Positions 19,100 through 29,800 of a stretch of 64,000 nt of DNA are shown here, in pieces; position 1 is the first letter of the stretch, and every line of letters begins with the position of its first letter. Under the pieces are notes generated by a model. It saw nothing but the letters and a program-made list of their open reading frames with translations, was not told where the DNA came from and did not search any database. Both the position numbers and the translations under genes were made by a program. Origin of the DNA: Synchiropus splendidus (Eukaryota > Chordata > Actinopteri > Syngnathiformes > Callionymidae); contig NC_071336.1 in NCBI RefSeq assembly GCF_027744825.2, positions 14,163,501-14,227,500 on the forward strand. Direction: 5' to 3'.

Positions 19100-20725
19100 T
19101 GGAACAATGCATCAGCCAAAGCGAGCACATCACAGGAAGGGAGCTTACAAAGTGGCTCCTGCAAATTTCATTTCATTTATTTGTACATTTTAACAAACAG
19201 AAAATAAACATGCTTCATATCATAGTTGGAAATATGTAACGAGAATGCTCTAATCCAGCAACATGCAACCTTAATGTCATGAAATGAAAATGTTTTTATT
19301 TAGACACATCACAAGAGAAACATTTGAACGCAAGTCCGCATCTCCAAAATTAACGTGTCAGCACTCATTGACATTGCAAGTCACTATGTGCAGTACTTTC
19401 TACCATAAATGAATGAAAGGAAGTGTTCTTGAAAATAGAGTCATCTAGTCAACTGAAAGGGAGCTGACATTTGCTGGACTGTTGAAACTAAATGTGCAAC
19501 AACCCCTGGATCAGCTTGAGATGAAAAAATGATATAAAAATACAATAGGCGACTGTCAGGAGATTCTTTTGTCTTTTGTCAGTTATGATGGGACATTGGG
19601 ACATGAACTACATTGGATTACATTGGATCGCAGCCGTGACTGAAGCACTCAGCTGTTTGTGGGGCATTAAATAGTAAGTGACACGGTCATCCTGTGGCTT
19701 TCAAAACCCCAAGCTCTGTCGTTATTTTTACATGATCCTCGCCCAGTGCGACAGAATACGCATGCGGAAGGCAGAACGTGCTCCAATTGAAAGCCGATGT
19801 CATCAACATGCTACGCTGAAGGCTGCCTTTGTCGTCAATATGGGACACACAAGTCCACTTTCTCCGTGTCAGTATATCACACCATGGGAGTGAGGATGGG
19901 TTGTAACCTGCTTGCGGTGGATGAAAGACCAGTGTCAACAACTGCAGAGAAAAAATTCATAGTTTTCACAATTCATAATTCTTCATAGGTATGTTGGAAA
20001 GGAGGCAGGAAAGATGGAATTAATAGATGTTCATATACTCCACTGGCTGTCACATGGTTTACATCTTTGTGATCTGTGCTTCCTGTATATATAATAAATG
20101 GAAGCAGATACAAGTTCAGTATATACAAGTATGGTTGGGCTAACATCGTATAACACTTAGGCAGCTTTTGTTCACTAGATAACGTGATAATCTAATGGAT
20201 AAATAAACAGGGGTCAGAGCTTTCCATTATTAAGTACATAAAACAAAATTAAAAATAAAGTTGAACAACGTGAAGGTCAGACGACCATGATGCATAGCAA
20301 TGTGATGTACAAAGAAGCAGCCGAAGAGTGCTCACCTCGATTATTTGCAGCTTTCCAAGTGACTTCTCCACTCTAACACATGCTTTGTCTGACCAAGTTC
20401 CAAAGAGAATTTTGCCAGTAGGCCAGTCGTGGGAGAGTAATATAATTACTTTGAATATCAGAGTGTGATCACACTAATTTGCAAAATCACTCAATGAAAA
20501 GCAGACAAACCAGCACCCATCAAGTTGACAGGTCTCAATCTATAACATAGGGCACATTAGCATCAACCAGTTTGCAGGTGGAAAGCATCGATGACCTCAG
20601 TTATGAGACAAGAACAAGTATACTTATTCTAGACAGGATTTCGGGGCTATTTAAATGTTGAACTTATTATGATGCCATTTATGACACAGCTATTTTGAAG
20701 TTTTAAACCTCGAATTTTGGCTCAA
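19100..20725. other. Intergenic, R10 to R9 flank
   Basis: AT-rich DNA without a recognised gene. It contains one arm of a dispersed foldback-type repeat near 19,799-19,912, listed separately. Confidence 0.4.
19799..19912 (+). repeat. Single arm of a dispersed foldback repeat
   Basis: The stretch GAAGGCTGCCTTTGTCGTCA onward, with ACAAGTCCACTTTCTCCGTG and GGGAGTGAGGATGGGTTG, matches both arms of the inverted repeat at 47.17-47.60 kb. No second arm is seen here. Confidence 0.5.
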
Positions 20726-20850
20726 CTTTGTGAGGAGCGGTCCTAACTCAGCCAAATGTCCTCACAAGGAGGTGTTTTTTCCTGGAATTGGTCCTCACAA
20801 GGATGGATAAAACAATCCCACTCACAAGGTATATTTTTGAGTGGTTCTAT
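20726..20850 (+). repeat. Truncated dispersed fish repeat with 'ATGTCCTCACAAG' units
   Basis: Phrases AAATGTCCTCACAAGGAGG, GGTCCTCACAAGGATGG and AAACAATCCCACTCACAAGG match the end of the longer copy at 35.6-35.9 kb. It is a common fish interspersed repeat, identified from memory of its pattern. Confidence 0.45.
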
Positions 20851-21257
20851 CTAGACATAAATCTGTGCCCTGTGGTGAATATGTGACTTTTCTAGTGTTT
20901 TCAGGTGTCAAAAAACGAGGATTGTACACAGTGAGTTTGTTGTGTATCTTGGTTGCACCCATCAGTTATTGGCCATACGATCCAGTGCTGTGCAAGTTCA
21001 ATATAACAATGGATAAGCTCTGGAAAAGCAGTTCCTTGAACTGTCATGAGTTGGAACAGAAAATAATGCAGGATGATGGAAACAACTCCTCTCTGCAAAG
21101 ATCTGGCCAGGAGCACGCTCCAACTTTTCAGTTGCATGAGACCCACTTTGCTGGTACTGGCAACATGAGCAAAGGTGGTTTGAACTTTTTTGACCAGCCA
21201 CAATGGTAAGTGTTTATAATGTGTCAATAGAAAAGTCAGACACAGAGGATTCACTTC

Positions 21258-21263
21258 TTTATT
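21258..21263 (-). terminator. R10 polyadenylation signal AATAAA
   Basis: AATAAA on the minus strand about 45 bp past the R10 stop, giving a very short 3' UTR. Confidence 0.5.
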
Positions 21264-21307
21264 CAGCAGACTAAAACCTCACCATTTTGTAATGTTTACA
21301 TGTGGTT

Positions 21308-22138
21308 CTAACATCTGAATGCAAATTTTCCCGCTCGGTGCAGATAAAGACAAGGTAGCGTAAAACCAGTGCACATGTTCAGCCAGACTATCCGCGAGTT
21401 CATAACACATACATCTGAGGCGATTGGCAACAAAACAATAAATGCACTGCTAATATAGCTCAGAAACCAAAATCCCAGGACTAAATTGATGATTGTGATA
21501 ATTGTAAATGCTCTTTTCTGTCGTCGACCCACCTTTTTTTTCTTTGCTTTCCCAGGCATTTCACAAAGCAGAACATGAATCACAGACAGGTTACAGAAGC
21601 AGACAACCAAAAAGATGGTCATCAGGGCGATCATAGAAGGGATGTAGGGAATTTCAGGGTAAGATAGGATATAAATACCAACCCAAGCGAAAGACTGAAT
21701 CCAGACAACACAAGCACAGATATTTGTAATTTTGATTCCACGTGTATTTTTCAGTCCCTTGTACACAATAGGGTGAACAATAGCCAGGTAGTGATCCACA
21801 CAGTTCAGAACATGGAGTTGCACCTCTCCATAGAAACTGACTAGAAAAGCATAATATCCGCATCGTACTACATTCGTCAATGCCATAGTGCCCCACGATA
21901 AAGACAAACTTCCCACAATCCCGAAGACCTTCATGACAACAAAGTGGTGGGTGATGATGTCAGAGTGGCTCGGTACAAAAGAGCGCTGCTGCCGGCGACG
22001 TCTCAGGCCGGCGTAGAGAACAAAAGTGCAGAGAGGGAAGTTGAAAACCATGTGGGTTATCGAAAAAGCTTGGTAGTGCGTCATGCTGTCTGTGTTGTTG
22101 AGGCAAATGTAAAACTGAAACGCTGTAGCTGAAGACAT
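21308..22138 (-). CDS. R10: divergent class A orphan receptor, subfamily C
   Basis: 276-aa CDS with ATG at 22,138 and a 3' splice site (cattttag) 9 bp upstream. Seven TM segments at about 26-45, 61-83, 95-117, 138-160, 168-193, 214-240 and 247-268. The TM3 end reads C-V-D-H-Y (115-117), so the arginine of the E/D-R-Y switch is replaced by His (codon CAC against CGC in the sisters). TM2 has Lys70 at the position of Asp2.50, where R1-R9 have Glu. Loop 1 (RRRRQQRSFVPSHSDIITHH) and VHPIVYKGLKNTRGIKITN place it clearly in the family. Loop 3 is short and very basic (GKAKKKKVGRRQKRA). The reading frame is open, so it appears conserved, but signalling may be altered. Confidence 0.9.
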   Translation of the reverse strand: MSSATAFQFYICLNNTDSMTHYQAFSITHMVFNFPLCTFVLYAGLRRRRQQRSFVPSHSDIITHHFVVMKVFGIVGSLSLSWGTMALTNVVRCGYYAFLVSFYGEVQLHVLNCVDHYLAIVHPIVYKGLKNTRGIKITNICACVVWIQSFAWVGIYILSYPEIPYIPSMIALMTIFLVVCFCNLSVIHVLLCEMPGKAKKKKVGRRQKRAFTIITIINLVLGFWFLSYISSAFIVLLPIASDVCVMNSRIVWLNMCTGFTLPCLYLHRAGKFAFRC

Positions 22139-22356
22139 CTTAAGTTGCTAAAATGAAAAAGAAAAAAATGCTATGTTAAGTTATGAAGTAAAGAGCAAAC
22201 AAACTGGTGAACAAAATATTCAGAAAAGTCAACATAAAATTGAACAATCACTTTGGTTAAAATTGCAACTGCCGGATTCACCTGGCAGTTCAACAGCCGA
22301 CCTTTGCTCGCATTAGCGACATGAAATTTTCAATATCACATCGATCAAAAACATAC

Positions 22357-22471
22357 CTTGTCAGCTCTTCTCTTTCATCTAGAACTCCTTGTCTGGCTCG
22401 TTTGTTTTAATGATGACAATTCTTCTTGTGCGGTCTTTTATTTGCATTATGCGTCAACTTGATATGCAAAT
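22357..22471 (-). promoter_or_regulatory. R10 non-coding exon 1 donor and octamer pair
   Basis: Octamer on the minus strand at 22,440-22,447 and a second, opposite-facing ATGCAAAT at 22,464-22,471. A near match (ATTTGCAG) follows about 30 bp further on. The donor AAG|GTATGT (edge 22,357) completes the arrangement seen at the other receptors. Confidence 0.6.
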
Positions 22472-22599
22472 GCAGACCTCCACATTTGCAGCGATATTCC
22501 GTATCTGCTTTGCATGTTACTGCACAACACAGGGTAGCTCGCTGATGCGTCGGCGCATTAAGAATTATTTTATTCATGAAATAATCTGACAATAGTGTC

Positions 22600-24877
22600 G
22601 GATAAGTGTGTTGCTTTTCCCAGCAGAATAACAGAGTCAGTTTTGTATTTGCTTCAGTTTAAGTAAATGCAGTGTGTCTATGTTGTGTTTAAATTATTCA
22701 CAGTGGACACAAAACCCAAGCAAAATATTTATTTTGCAAGTTTTTGTGTCAACTTCCGCCTTTCTGCGTTGAGGCACTCCGTGAATAGACATTACTAGAC
22801 GGCAGATAACAAGTAATAAGCCAACAAACACAGACTGTTCTTCCACTATTCTGTTTCAGTGTGTTGTCAGTGTGTAAGCAAGTGTTGACTTATAGCAAAA
22901 AAAGAGGTTCCCTGGTTGTGAACCTCTGGTCCACCAGTGACATTGCTGCAGTTGCTGAACCCCAACCAAGCCTCCCTAAACCCTACATCAATGTTCAGTG
23001 GACGTTTGTCACAGTTGGCAGGGTGCTCGAGCACTTGTCGTAAGATTCTACTCATGTGATGGACAGTTCTCTCAAAGCTTTACAGAAAACCACAGAATTG
23101 TGAACATCTGTTCCCATCATTAACTTAACTGAAAATTTCATTTAAATACATCCAGAACGTCTTGAGTTATTTTGCTGAAATACAACACCTCAGAAAACAT
23201 CATTTGTGGAGGTGAAAATGGATGACTTCAATAGCTATATAATATAGCTTCAGATACCATCAATTCCAAAATGTCCACACCACACCATCCTATTGAAAAT
23301 TTAGATTTCAACTCGCAAGGCTTTTTTTTTTTTATAGAATTATGGTTTATTTTTTTCATAGAATCCATCCATATTTTATAAACATATAGCTGCACTGTCG
23401 TGCAGAGGTTTCTGCCTTTGACCTTGGTTTGGCTGAACATTTTCATGATCCAAACCTGACACCTGACACTCATTTTCCTATAAGTGCAATCAGTCAACTC
23501 TCTTGTTTCTGCTGCTTTGCAAAAAAACAAAACAAAACACACTCAGCTTGTGTTGCATCCATGCAGATCATATCTCACAAGTTTACAGAATCGACGATGA
23601 AAGCTTTGGAATTATTGCAGCCACTAAACACTGAAGATATTGAGTGTTGCAAGATCCTTCCATTTCACATTTAGTTCTGATAAAAACAAAATTGATTTTC
23701 ACATTGATACCGTGATGCATGATGCTGTTGTTTTGCCGGCGCTACTCTGCTCTGTGTTTCCTGCTACTACCAGATGAGGGCACTGCCAAAGAGTCGAAGT
23801 CTGTTTCACAGCACAAGAAGGACACGAACATTCCCATCAACATATGAACACATTCGCCATCAAGTGAGAGCAGCTTAAATTGTTATACACTCTCCTGCAA
23901 CTTGAGCTTGGTGAATATTTGGCATTCACCAGGCTGCGCAATTTTTATTTTTGACTTGTAGATGATTCCAAAATTCACTTGTGTCTAATGAGACATACAC
24001 TCACTAAGAGGTGAGTGAGTGACCCAAACAGACTGATTCAGAGATAAAGGGGACAAGGAAGGAAGGTACATGGAGATGAGAAGAGGAATGGGAGTTGAGC
24101 GCAGAAGCAGAAAGAAAGCAGTCTTTTCATGTCTGTGTAACCAGCGGCTCGCGGCACTTTTGCTTAATTTAGGACATATGGATGTTATCAGGACAACTGC
24201 GCGCACAAGTATGTGCCGGCTTGTGTCAATGGTAGACACTAAAAAAAGATGTTCGAACTCAACAGCATTTGTCGCTGTCATGTCGGTGAATGTGGAATGC
24301 CCCATAATACTGCGAAAAACAAGCAAACCGAAAACTACGCCCATTCACAGACAGACTGAGTGGGTTAATGTATGCAGGTGTCTTTGACCTGTAGTTACCT
24401 CTCAGAGTCTTGGTCCACACCTCACTGCATACACATACAGTATGCACACACTCAGCCGCATTCAAAATAGAATCATTCGACAGCTATACGTGTAGCTGTC
24501 ATCCACAGAAAGAGTGTTGTGTATTGCTGCACAGTAGACCAGTTACTGTCCTCCATGGCAGGTGCTTCTCTGTTTTTGGTCCTCGGTCAAAGGATGGAAA
24601 TTCCATGTGCTTCGGAACCATCAGATGCCTTTAACATATTCGTCATCCAAACCAGCAATATTCTGGCCTCTCATGTATATCTTGTCATGCAAGCATATAT
24701 TAATGTATTTGGTTTGGCGGTTTGTAATGTTGGTTACCGATATACTGTCTAACCTATAGCTGCAGGCTCGTAGTAGGGATCATGGCTTTTAATGGACACG
24801 AATCAATCGGAAGTTTAAAACTGGCATACTTTACAGAAGCACAATAGAAATTATTCCTATTAACTCTCATTAATACA
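22600..24877. other. Intergenic or intronic DNA between R10 and cyp26b1 exons
   Basis: Scanned on both strands for CYP26 exons 1-2 and for other genes; none found. AT-rich, no clear repeat family. Confidence 0.4.
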
Positions 24878-24885
24878 GTGGTCGG

Positions 24886-25082
24886 CAGTGATGAGCTGAT
24901 GAGGCTTCATGAAACAGCGTCCTCCATTTCAGAGACCACTAGATGGCACTCTCTCCTCTAGACACTTTAGACTTGAAGAACCATTTCTATGAAACCGCCC
25001 ATTATTTTTAAACTGAGCGCACCACCCAGAGAGCTCTGAACATAAGGACACTGTTTCATGAAGCTTTTTCAGTCCGTCACAT
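24886..25082. mobile_element. hAT-like MITE with terminal inverted repeats and 8-bp target duplication
   Basis: The ends pair as inverted repeats, the best part being GCTTCATGAAACAG at the left and CTGTTTCATGAAGC at the right, within about 32-bp arms. The flanks GTGGTCGG (24,878-24,885) and GTGGTCAG (25,083-25,090) look like an 8-bp target-site duplication with one change, typical of the hAT superfamily. It is 197 bp long with no coding capacity. Confidence 0.65.
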
Positions 25083-25090
25083 GTGGTCAG

Positions 25091-26701
25091 GTACGTCAGC
25101 AAGTTCAGAAGATAGTAAAGATGTATTCAAAAGTGTATTCAATGGGATAGTATTATCAAGAACAAGCACGTTGAACTCAAACCAAAGTCTCAAAAAAATC
25201 TCAGCGCAGTCCAATACTGAACAATACTCATATTTATTGAACAATCTACTTTCCTTTTACATCTTCATTGAAATCTTGTCCATCTGGAACATTTTTTGGG
25301 GGTTCATTTATTATCAACTTTAATAATTTCAGCCAGAAAATAGAGCTGTAACATGGTAATCTTCAAAGGATAAGGACTAGTGCCTCTGTAATCTGGCGTG
25401 AATGTAGTCTCCAGCCAACTGTGAGTATTGACAGCTCTGTACGGCCTGATAGAAATAGTTGGCTGGCCATATTTGGCCCCCCGGACCGTGGTTTAACACG
25501 TGGTCTCGAACCACAGCAACATGTAAAGGATAATCAGTTGGAAGCACTGGGTGAAAAAGTGCTTCCCCAGTCCAAAACCAATAAGTAGTCTCCAAAATAT
25601 AGAGTGCAGTAAAAGAACAGAGAGCAATAAAAGGGAAAGTTCATTTAATTTCCTTCACAAAAGAAGTCGTGGCAGCTTTGTGTTCTTTCTCAGACTGTTT
25701 TGAGGTCAGACCGTGTGTGTTATCCCCTGTGGTCAGGGTTGGAGAGCAGGTCATGTAAGCTGATCTGTGACCAGCGGCCCCAGGGTGCGGCAGCAGAGGA
25801 AATGTTGCGCTGCTAACGTCTTAAAGCACTCTGTGATCTACGCTCCCATACACACACACATGCACGCACACACTCACGATATATGCACTTAGACGTAATT
25901 CACACATGCACACTTCCACACACACGCACACACCACAGCAGCAGCTACTCAGCAGACAATTGCTCATTCATACAAACCAAGGGAAGGAATAGAGGTTTGG
26001 AGCTCTGACTAAGGGGAAAGAAAAAAAGACAGCAATGAAGGGGAAGGAAAATGAGGGGAAAATGAGGCAGCGAACTAAATAAGAGAGCCCGACTGATGGT
26101 TTGCTTGCAAAAACATCAACAGCAGGAACTACATGTACCCTCATGTTCCTTCTACAACAATAACAAATGTGTTTTTATGCCTCATTGGTGTGAAACTTTT
26201 GAGTGCAATACGCAGATTTATTAATTAGAAATTACTGTTCCTTTATACACAACTAAGCAGTGACATCATGCATCAGTATGTTCTGATGAATGCCTTCAAA
26301 TAGAATTAGTTTTGTCTTCATGAGTGCACGACTGAAACTGACTCCGGAGAGGTCAGTAAAATGTTCACCTGCATACAAACGCCTGAAACAGACAGTGAAT
26401 CTTCAACCCCTCTCTTCCCCCTCTTCCCGTCAGTCTAAACTTGCTGACTACAGTGGAACAGCTCCACAACATGCATATAAGTCTGAACGCTTCAGAGGTA
26501 TAGAAAATGTGAGTGGGGGTTTGAGAGTGTCAGTGAGGTACACATGCTGCTTTATGATTTCTAATTTGTTTGTTAATATTTGAGGTGGCAAAGCAAATTG
26601 TTGCCGTCCCAGTGTCCAAGCCAAATCTTTATTTTTTAATGTTCTTAACTCACCTAGAGCCTTTGTTCACCATTTAACATGGCACCACTCTGTCTACACA
26701 G
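25091..26701. other. Sequence upstream of the first visible cyp26b1 exon
   Basis: No exon recognised. CA-rich stretches (about 25,850-25,935) and purine-rich DNA (about 26,005-26,070). The last bases are the pyrimidine-rich acceptor CTGTCTACACAG before exon 26,702. Confidence 0.5.
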
Positions 26702-26820
26702 GTGTTTGCAAAGGTTTTCAGCCACGAGGCCCTGGAGTCCTACCTCCCCAAAATCCAGCAGGTGATACAGGACAGCCTCAGAGTCTGGAGCTCCAACCCA
26801 GAGCCCATTAACGTCTACAG
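26702..26820 (+). CDS. cyp26b1: cyp26b1 exon '[17 protein letters not shown]'
   Basis: Codes [13 protein letters not shown] to N-V-Y, ending in phase 2 at CTACAG|GTATGT. The upstream acceptor is CTACACAG. Confidence 0.9.
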
Positions 26821-29800
26821 GTATGTTAGGCCCACGCAATGTCATTAGTGTTGTGCGAGAATATTTTGACAAAAGTAGTGACCCAGGTGGGCCGTGTGTT
26901 CACAGCGAGAGCCAAAGGTTGTCCTTCACAATGGCAGTGAGGGTCCTGCTGGGATTCAGGGTGACAGAGGAGGAGATGCGGCATCTGTTTTCAACATTTC
27001 AAGACTTTGTGAACAACCTCTTCAGCCTGCCCATTGACCTGCCGTTTAGCGGCTACAGGAAGGTGAGTTCAATTGTGCACTTCACCAGAAATGAGCAGCA
27101 TTAAATTGCAGCAGTGAGGACACAGTGCAATGTATTACAATGGTGATGGATTATAGTGTCGCAACTAAGGCAACAGGAAGGTTTGCCCTGCTGCCTCCTG
27201 GAGTCCTCATATCTATACATGAATTAACAACAGCAAACAATAACAACACATTTGTTACCTCAGTCGCATAAAAGTTTATTTATTTTGGTGCTTTGTACAG
27301 TCCCTGACAAAAGTATCACTTATCCATCGTGTAGAAACAACTGCTTATATCTTGACTTTTAATTTTTTCATTGATTTTAGAAATGTTTCACATGAAAGCT
27401 AAAACCCTCCCACATAAGGTTAAATATCCCAAAATAAATTTGCTTCACTGTAGAAATATTGAACACCAAAATCTCTGATTTTGGCAAGACAAACGTTTTA
27501 GTCTTAGAGAGAGTCAGGTGAAAATTGAACAAATAATTCAAATACAAAATCATCTTGCATTGTTGAGATCCCTTTATTGTCTTGTATGAGTTCCATGAGC
27601 TTGAAGGACTGCATCCATGCGGTTCAGCAATGGCTCATCGAATTTATTGATGAAGTCATCAGGGATGGCAAATGCCTCCCAGAGTTTATCAGGGTTCTTT
27701 GGCTTCATCTCCGATACTTCCTCTTTCATTCTACCCCAGATATGCTCAGTGATGTTCACGTCTGGTGACTGAGCTGGCCAGTCCTGGAGCACCTTGGTCT
27801 TCTTCAGGGTGACTCTTGGACATGTTGTCAGCGGTCAGGCTTGTCTCTCCAAAAACAGACTCAGTGGGATTTGTGGGATTTCAGCATTTTTGGCACCAAA
27901 CCATTATTTAAAAACTGTTAGCATTTCTTGGCAAAAAAAATAAGATTAGAAATTTATTTGTGGGGCACTTAAAGCCAACTTACACCCAAGCGACAAGACT
28001 CTGTCAGGGACAGGAGGATGGTGCCTGACCTACATTTGTAACCATCTCTCAAAACATGACTCCAAATTTTTGAGTTGTGCCTTTGACAAATGAATCGAGG
28101 AAACATGAACTTTGTCACCGTGTAATAATTGCTTTCATAGATTTGATTCACCAAAGTTGAACCCCAACAAAGTGGCCTTTTTGCGCGTCTTTATGTACAG
28201 CATTGGAAAAACACTAAACCCGTCTTCTGTGTAATTGAAGGGTATCCGAGCACGAGACACTTTGCAGAAGAGCATAGAGAAGGCAATCAGGGAAAAGCCC
28301 CTGAACGCTCATGGGAAGGACTACAGTGATGCTCTGGACGTTCTGCTGGAGAGCGCCAAGGAGAACGGCACTGAGCTGACCATGCAAGAACTCAAGGTAA
28401 CACACCGGTTGGGAGGCATTTTATATTTGTGCAGACATAAATGACAACAAGCTCCAGACTAATGACATGTAATACAAACCGTTATCTGGAAGGCTGTAGA
28501 CCTTCAGGTCGTGTCTGTACGCAGGCAGAGAAGTACAACCACTCATACATGGACACACACTCAATGTTTACCTATTAAAGTAATCCTGAGGAATTCTGTG
28601 GAAACTCAAGTCTCTCAGCTTCCCTCTCACTCCTGTGGTTTCTGGGTTAAGTCCAGGGCCAAAAATAAGTCAACACTCCCCCTGCTAGGGGTCTGAATGA
28701 GGCCTCCTATACATACACACACATATGAATACACAAAAATTGAACTGGGGAGCCCCTGTCGCAGAGGCCCTGGGCCAAGCACTCTCCTGCAGGTTTCTGA
28801 CGCACGCATAAATATATAATGCTCGCTCAGGTAGGTGGAGGCCAAGATGTGTTTGGCCACAGATGATGGCAGATGTGAGGTCTAACCAACCTCTGTTATT
28901 TATTCCACGAGCCCAGTGTCAGCCTTGGTACTACGTACATATGGCCTCCATTGGAAATGAGAATCAGATGCTTACGACTATTCAGGAATGCAGAACTAAA
29001 TACCTGTATTGTTGAGCAGCTGATAGATGCTTCAGGCTTTGTGTGAATCAAAGGTTGCGGGTTCAAGGACCATGTGATTATTGCATGCGGATGGAATCCC
29101 ACTAATGATAAACAGGCTTCATTGGGGAACTGTTGGTCACAAAGTGCTTAAATCAATAGTGTAGTCCCATATGATCTTTGGGATTCATTGGAGCTTGTTT
29201 TAATGTGGGCTCTTTCATATGTCACACAGGAATCAACAATCGAGCTCATCTTCGCATCTTTTGCTACAACTGCAAGCGCTAGCACTTCGCTCATCATGCA
29301 GCTCCTGCGACATCCAAATGTTCTGGAGCGTCTGCGCGAGGAGCTGAGAGCCAAGGGCCTCCTTCACAATGGCTGCCTTTGCCCTGAAGGAGAGTTGCGA
29401 CTGGATACCATTGTCAGCCTGAAGTACCTGGATTGTGTGATCAAGGAGGTGTTGAGACTCTTCACTCCGGTCTCCGGGGCCTATCGGACCGCCATGCAGA
29501 CCTTTGAGCTTGATGTAAGTGGCCACATTACGTGATCAAATTCAGATCTACAGCTTAGCAGCATGCAGTCCCAAAGTAATGCAACGCTTTCAAGGAACCA
29601 GAATATGGCATCATATTGATTAAAAAGATCATCAATTGCGATCGGTTTGATCTACACTGTTTCACATTGTCACAGCAACCTATCTGAATAAAGCTTAAAC
29701 TAAAACGTTCACCAAACAATCACTGAAAAAAGAAATCATTTTAAACTCTCTTGTTCCTTTACCATGGTGGAATCAACTGATAAGTGACGGCCTTCCAGAC

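Noticed and set aside
20841..21209. 122-codon plus-strand ORF followed by a donor-like GTAAGT
   Set aside because: The opposite strand is equally open, it overlaps a dispersed repeat and the R10 3' flank, and no family resemblance is seen.
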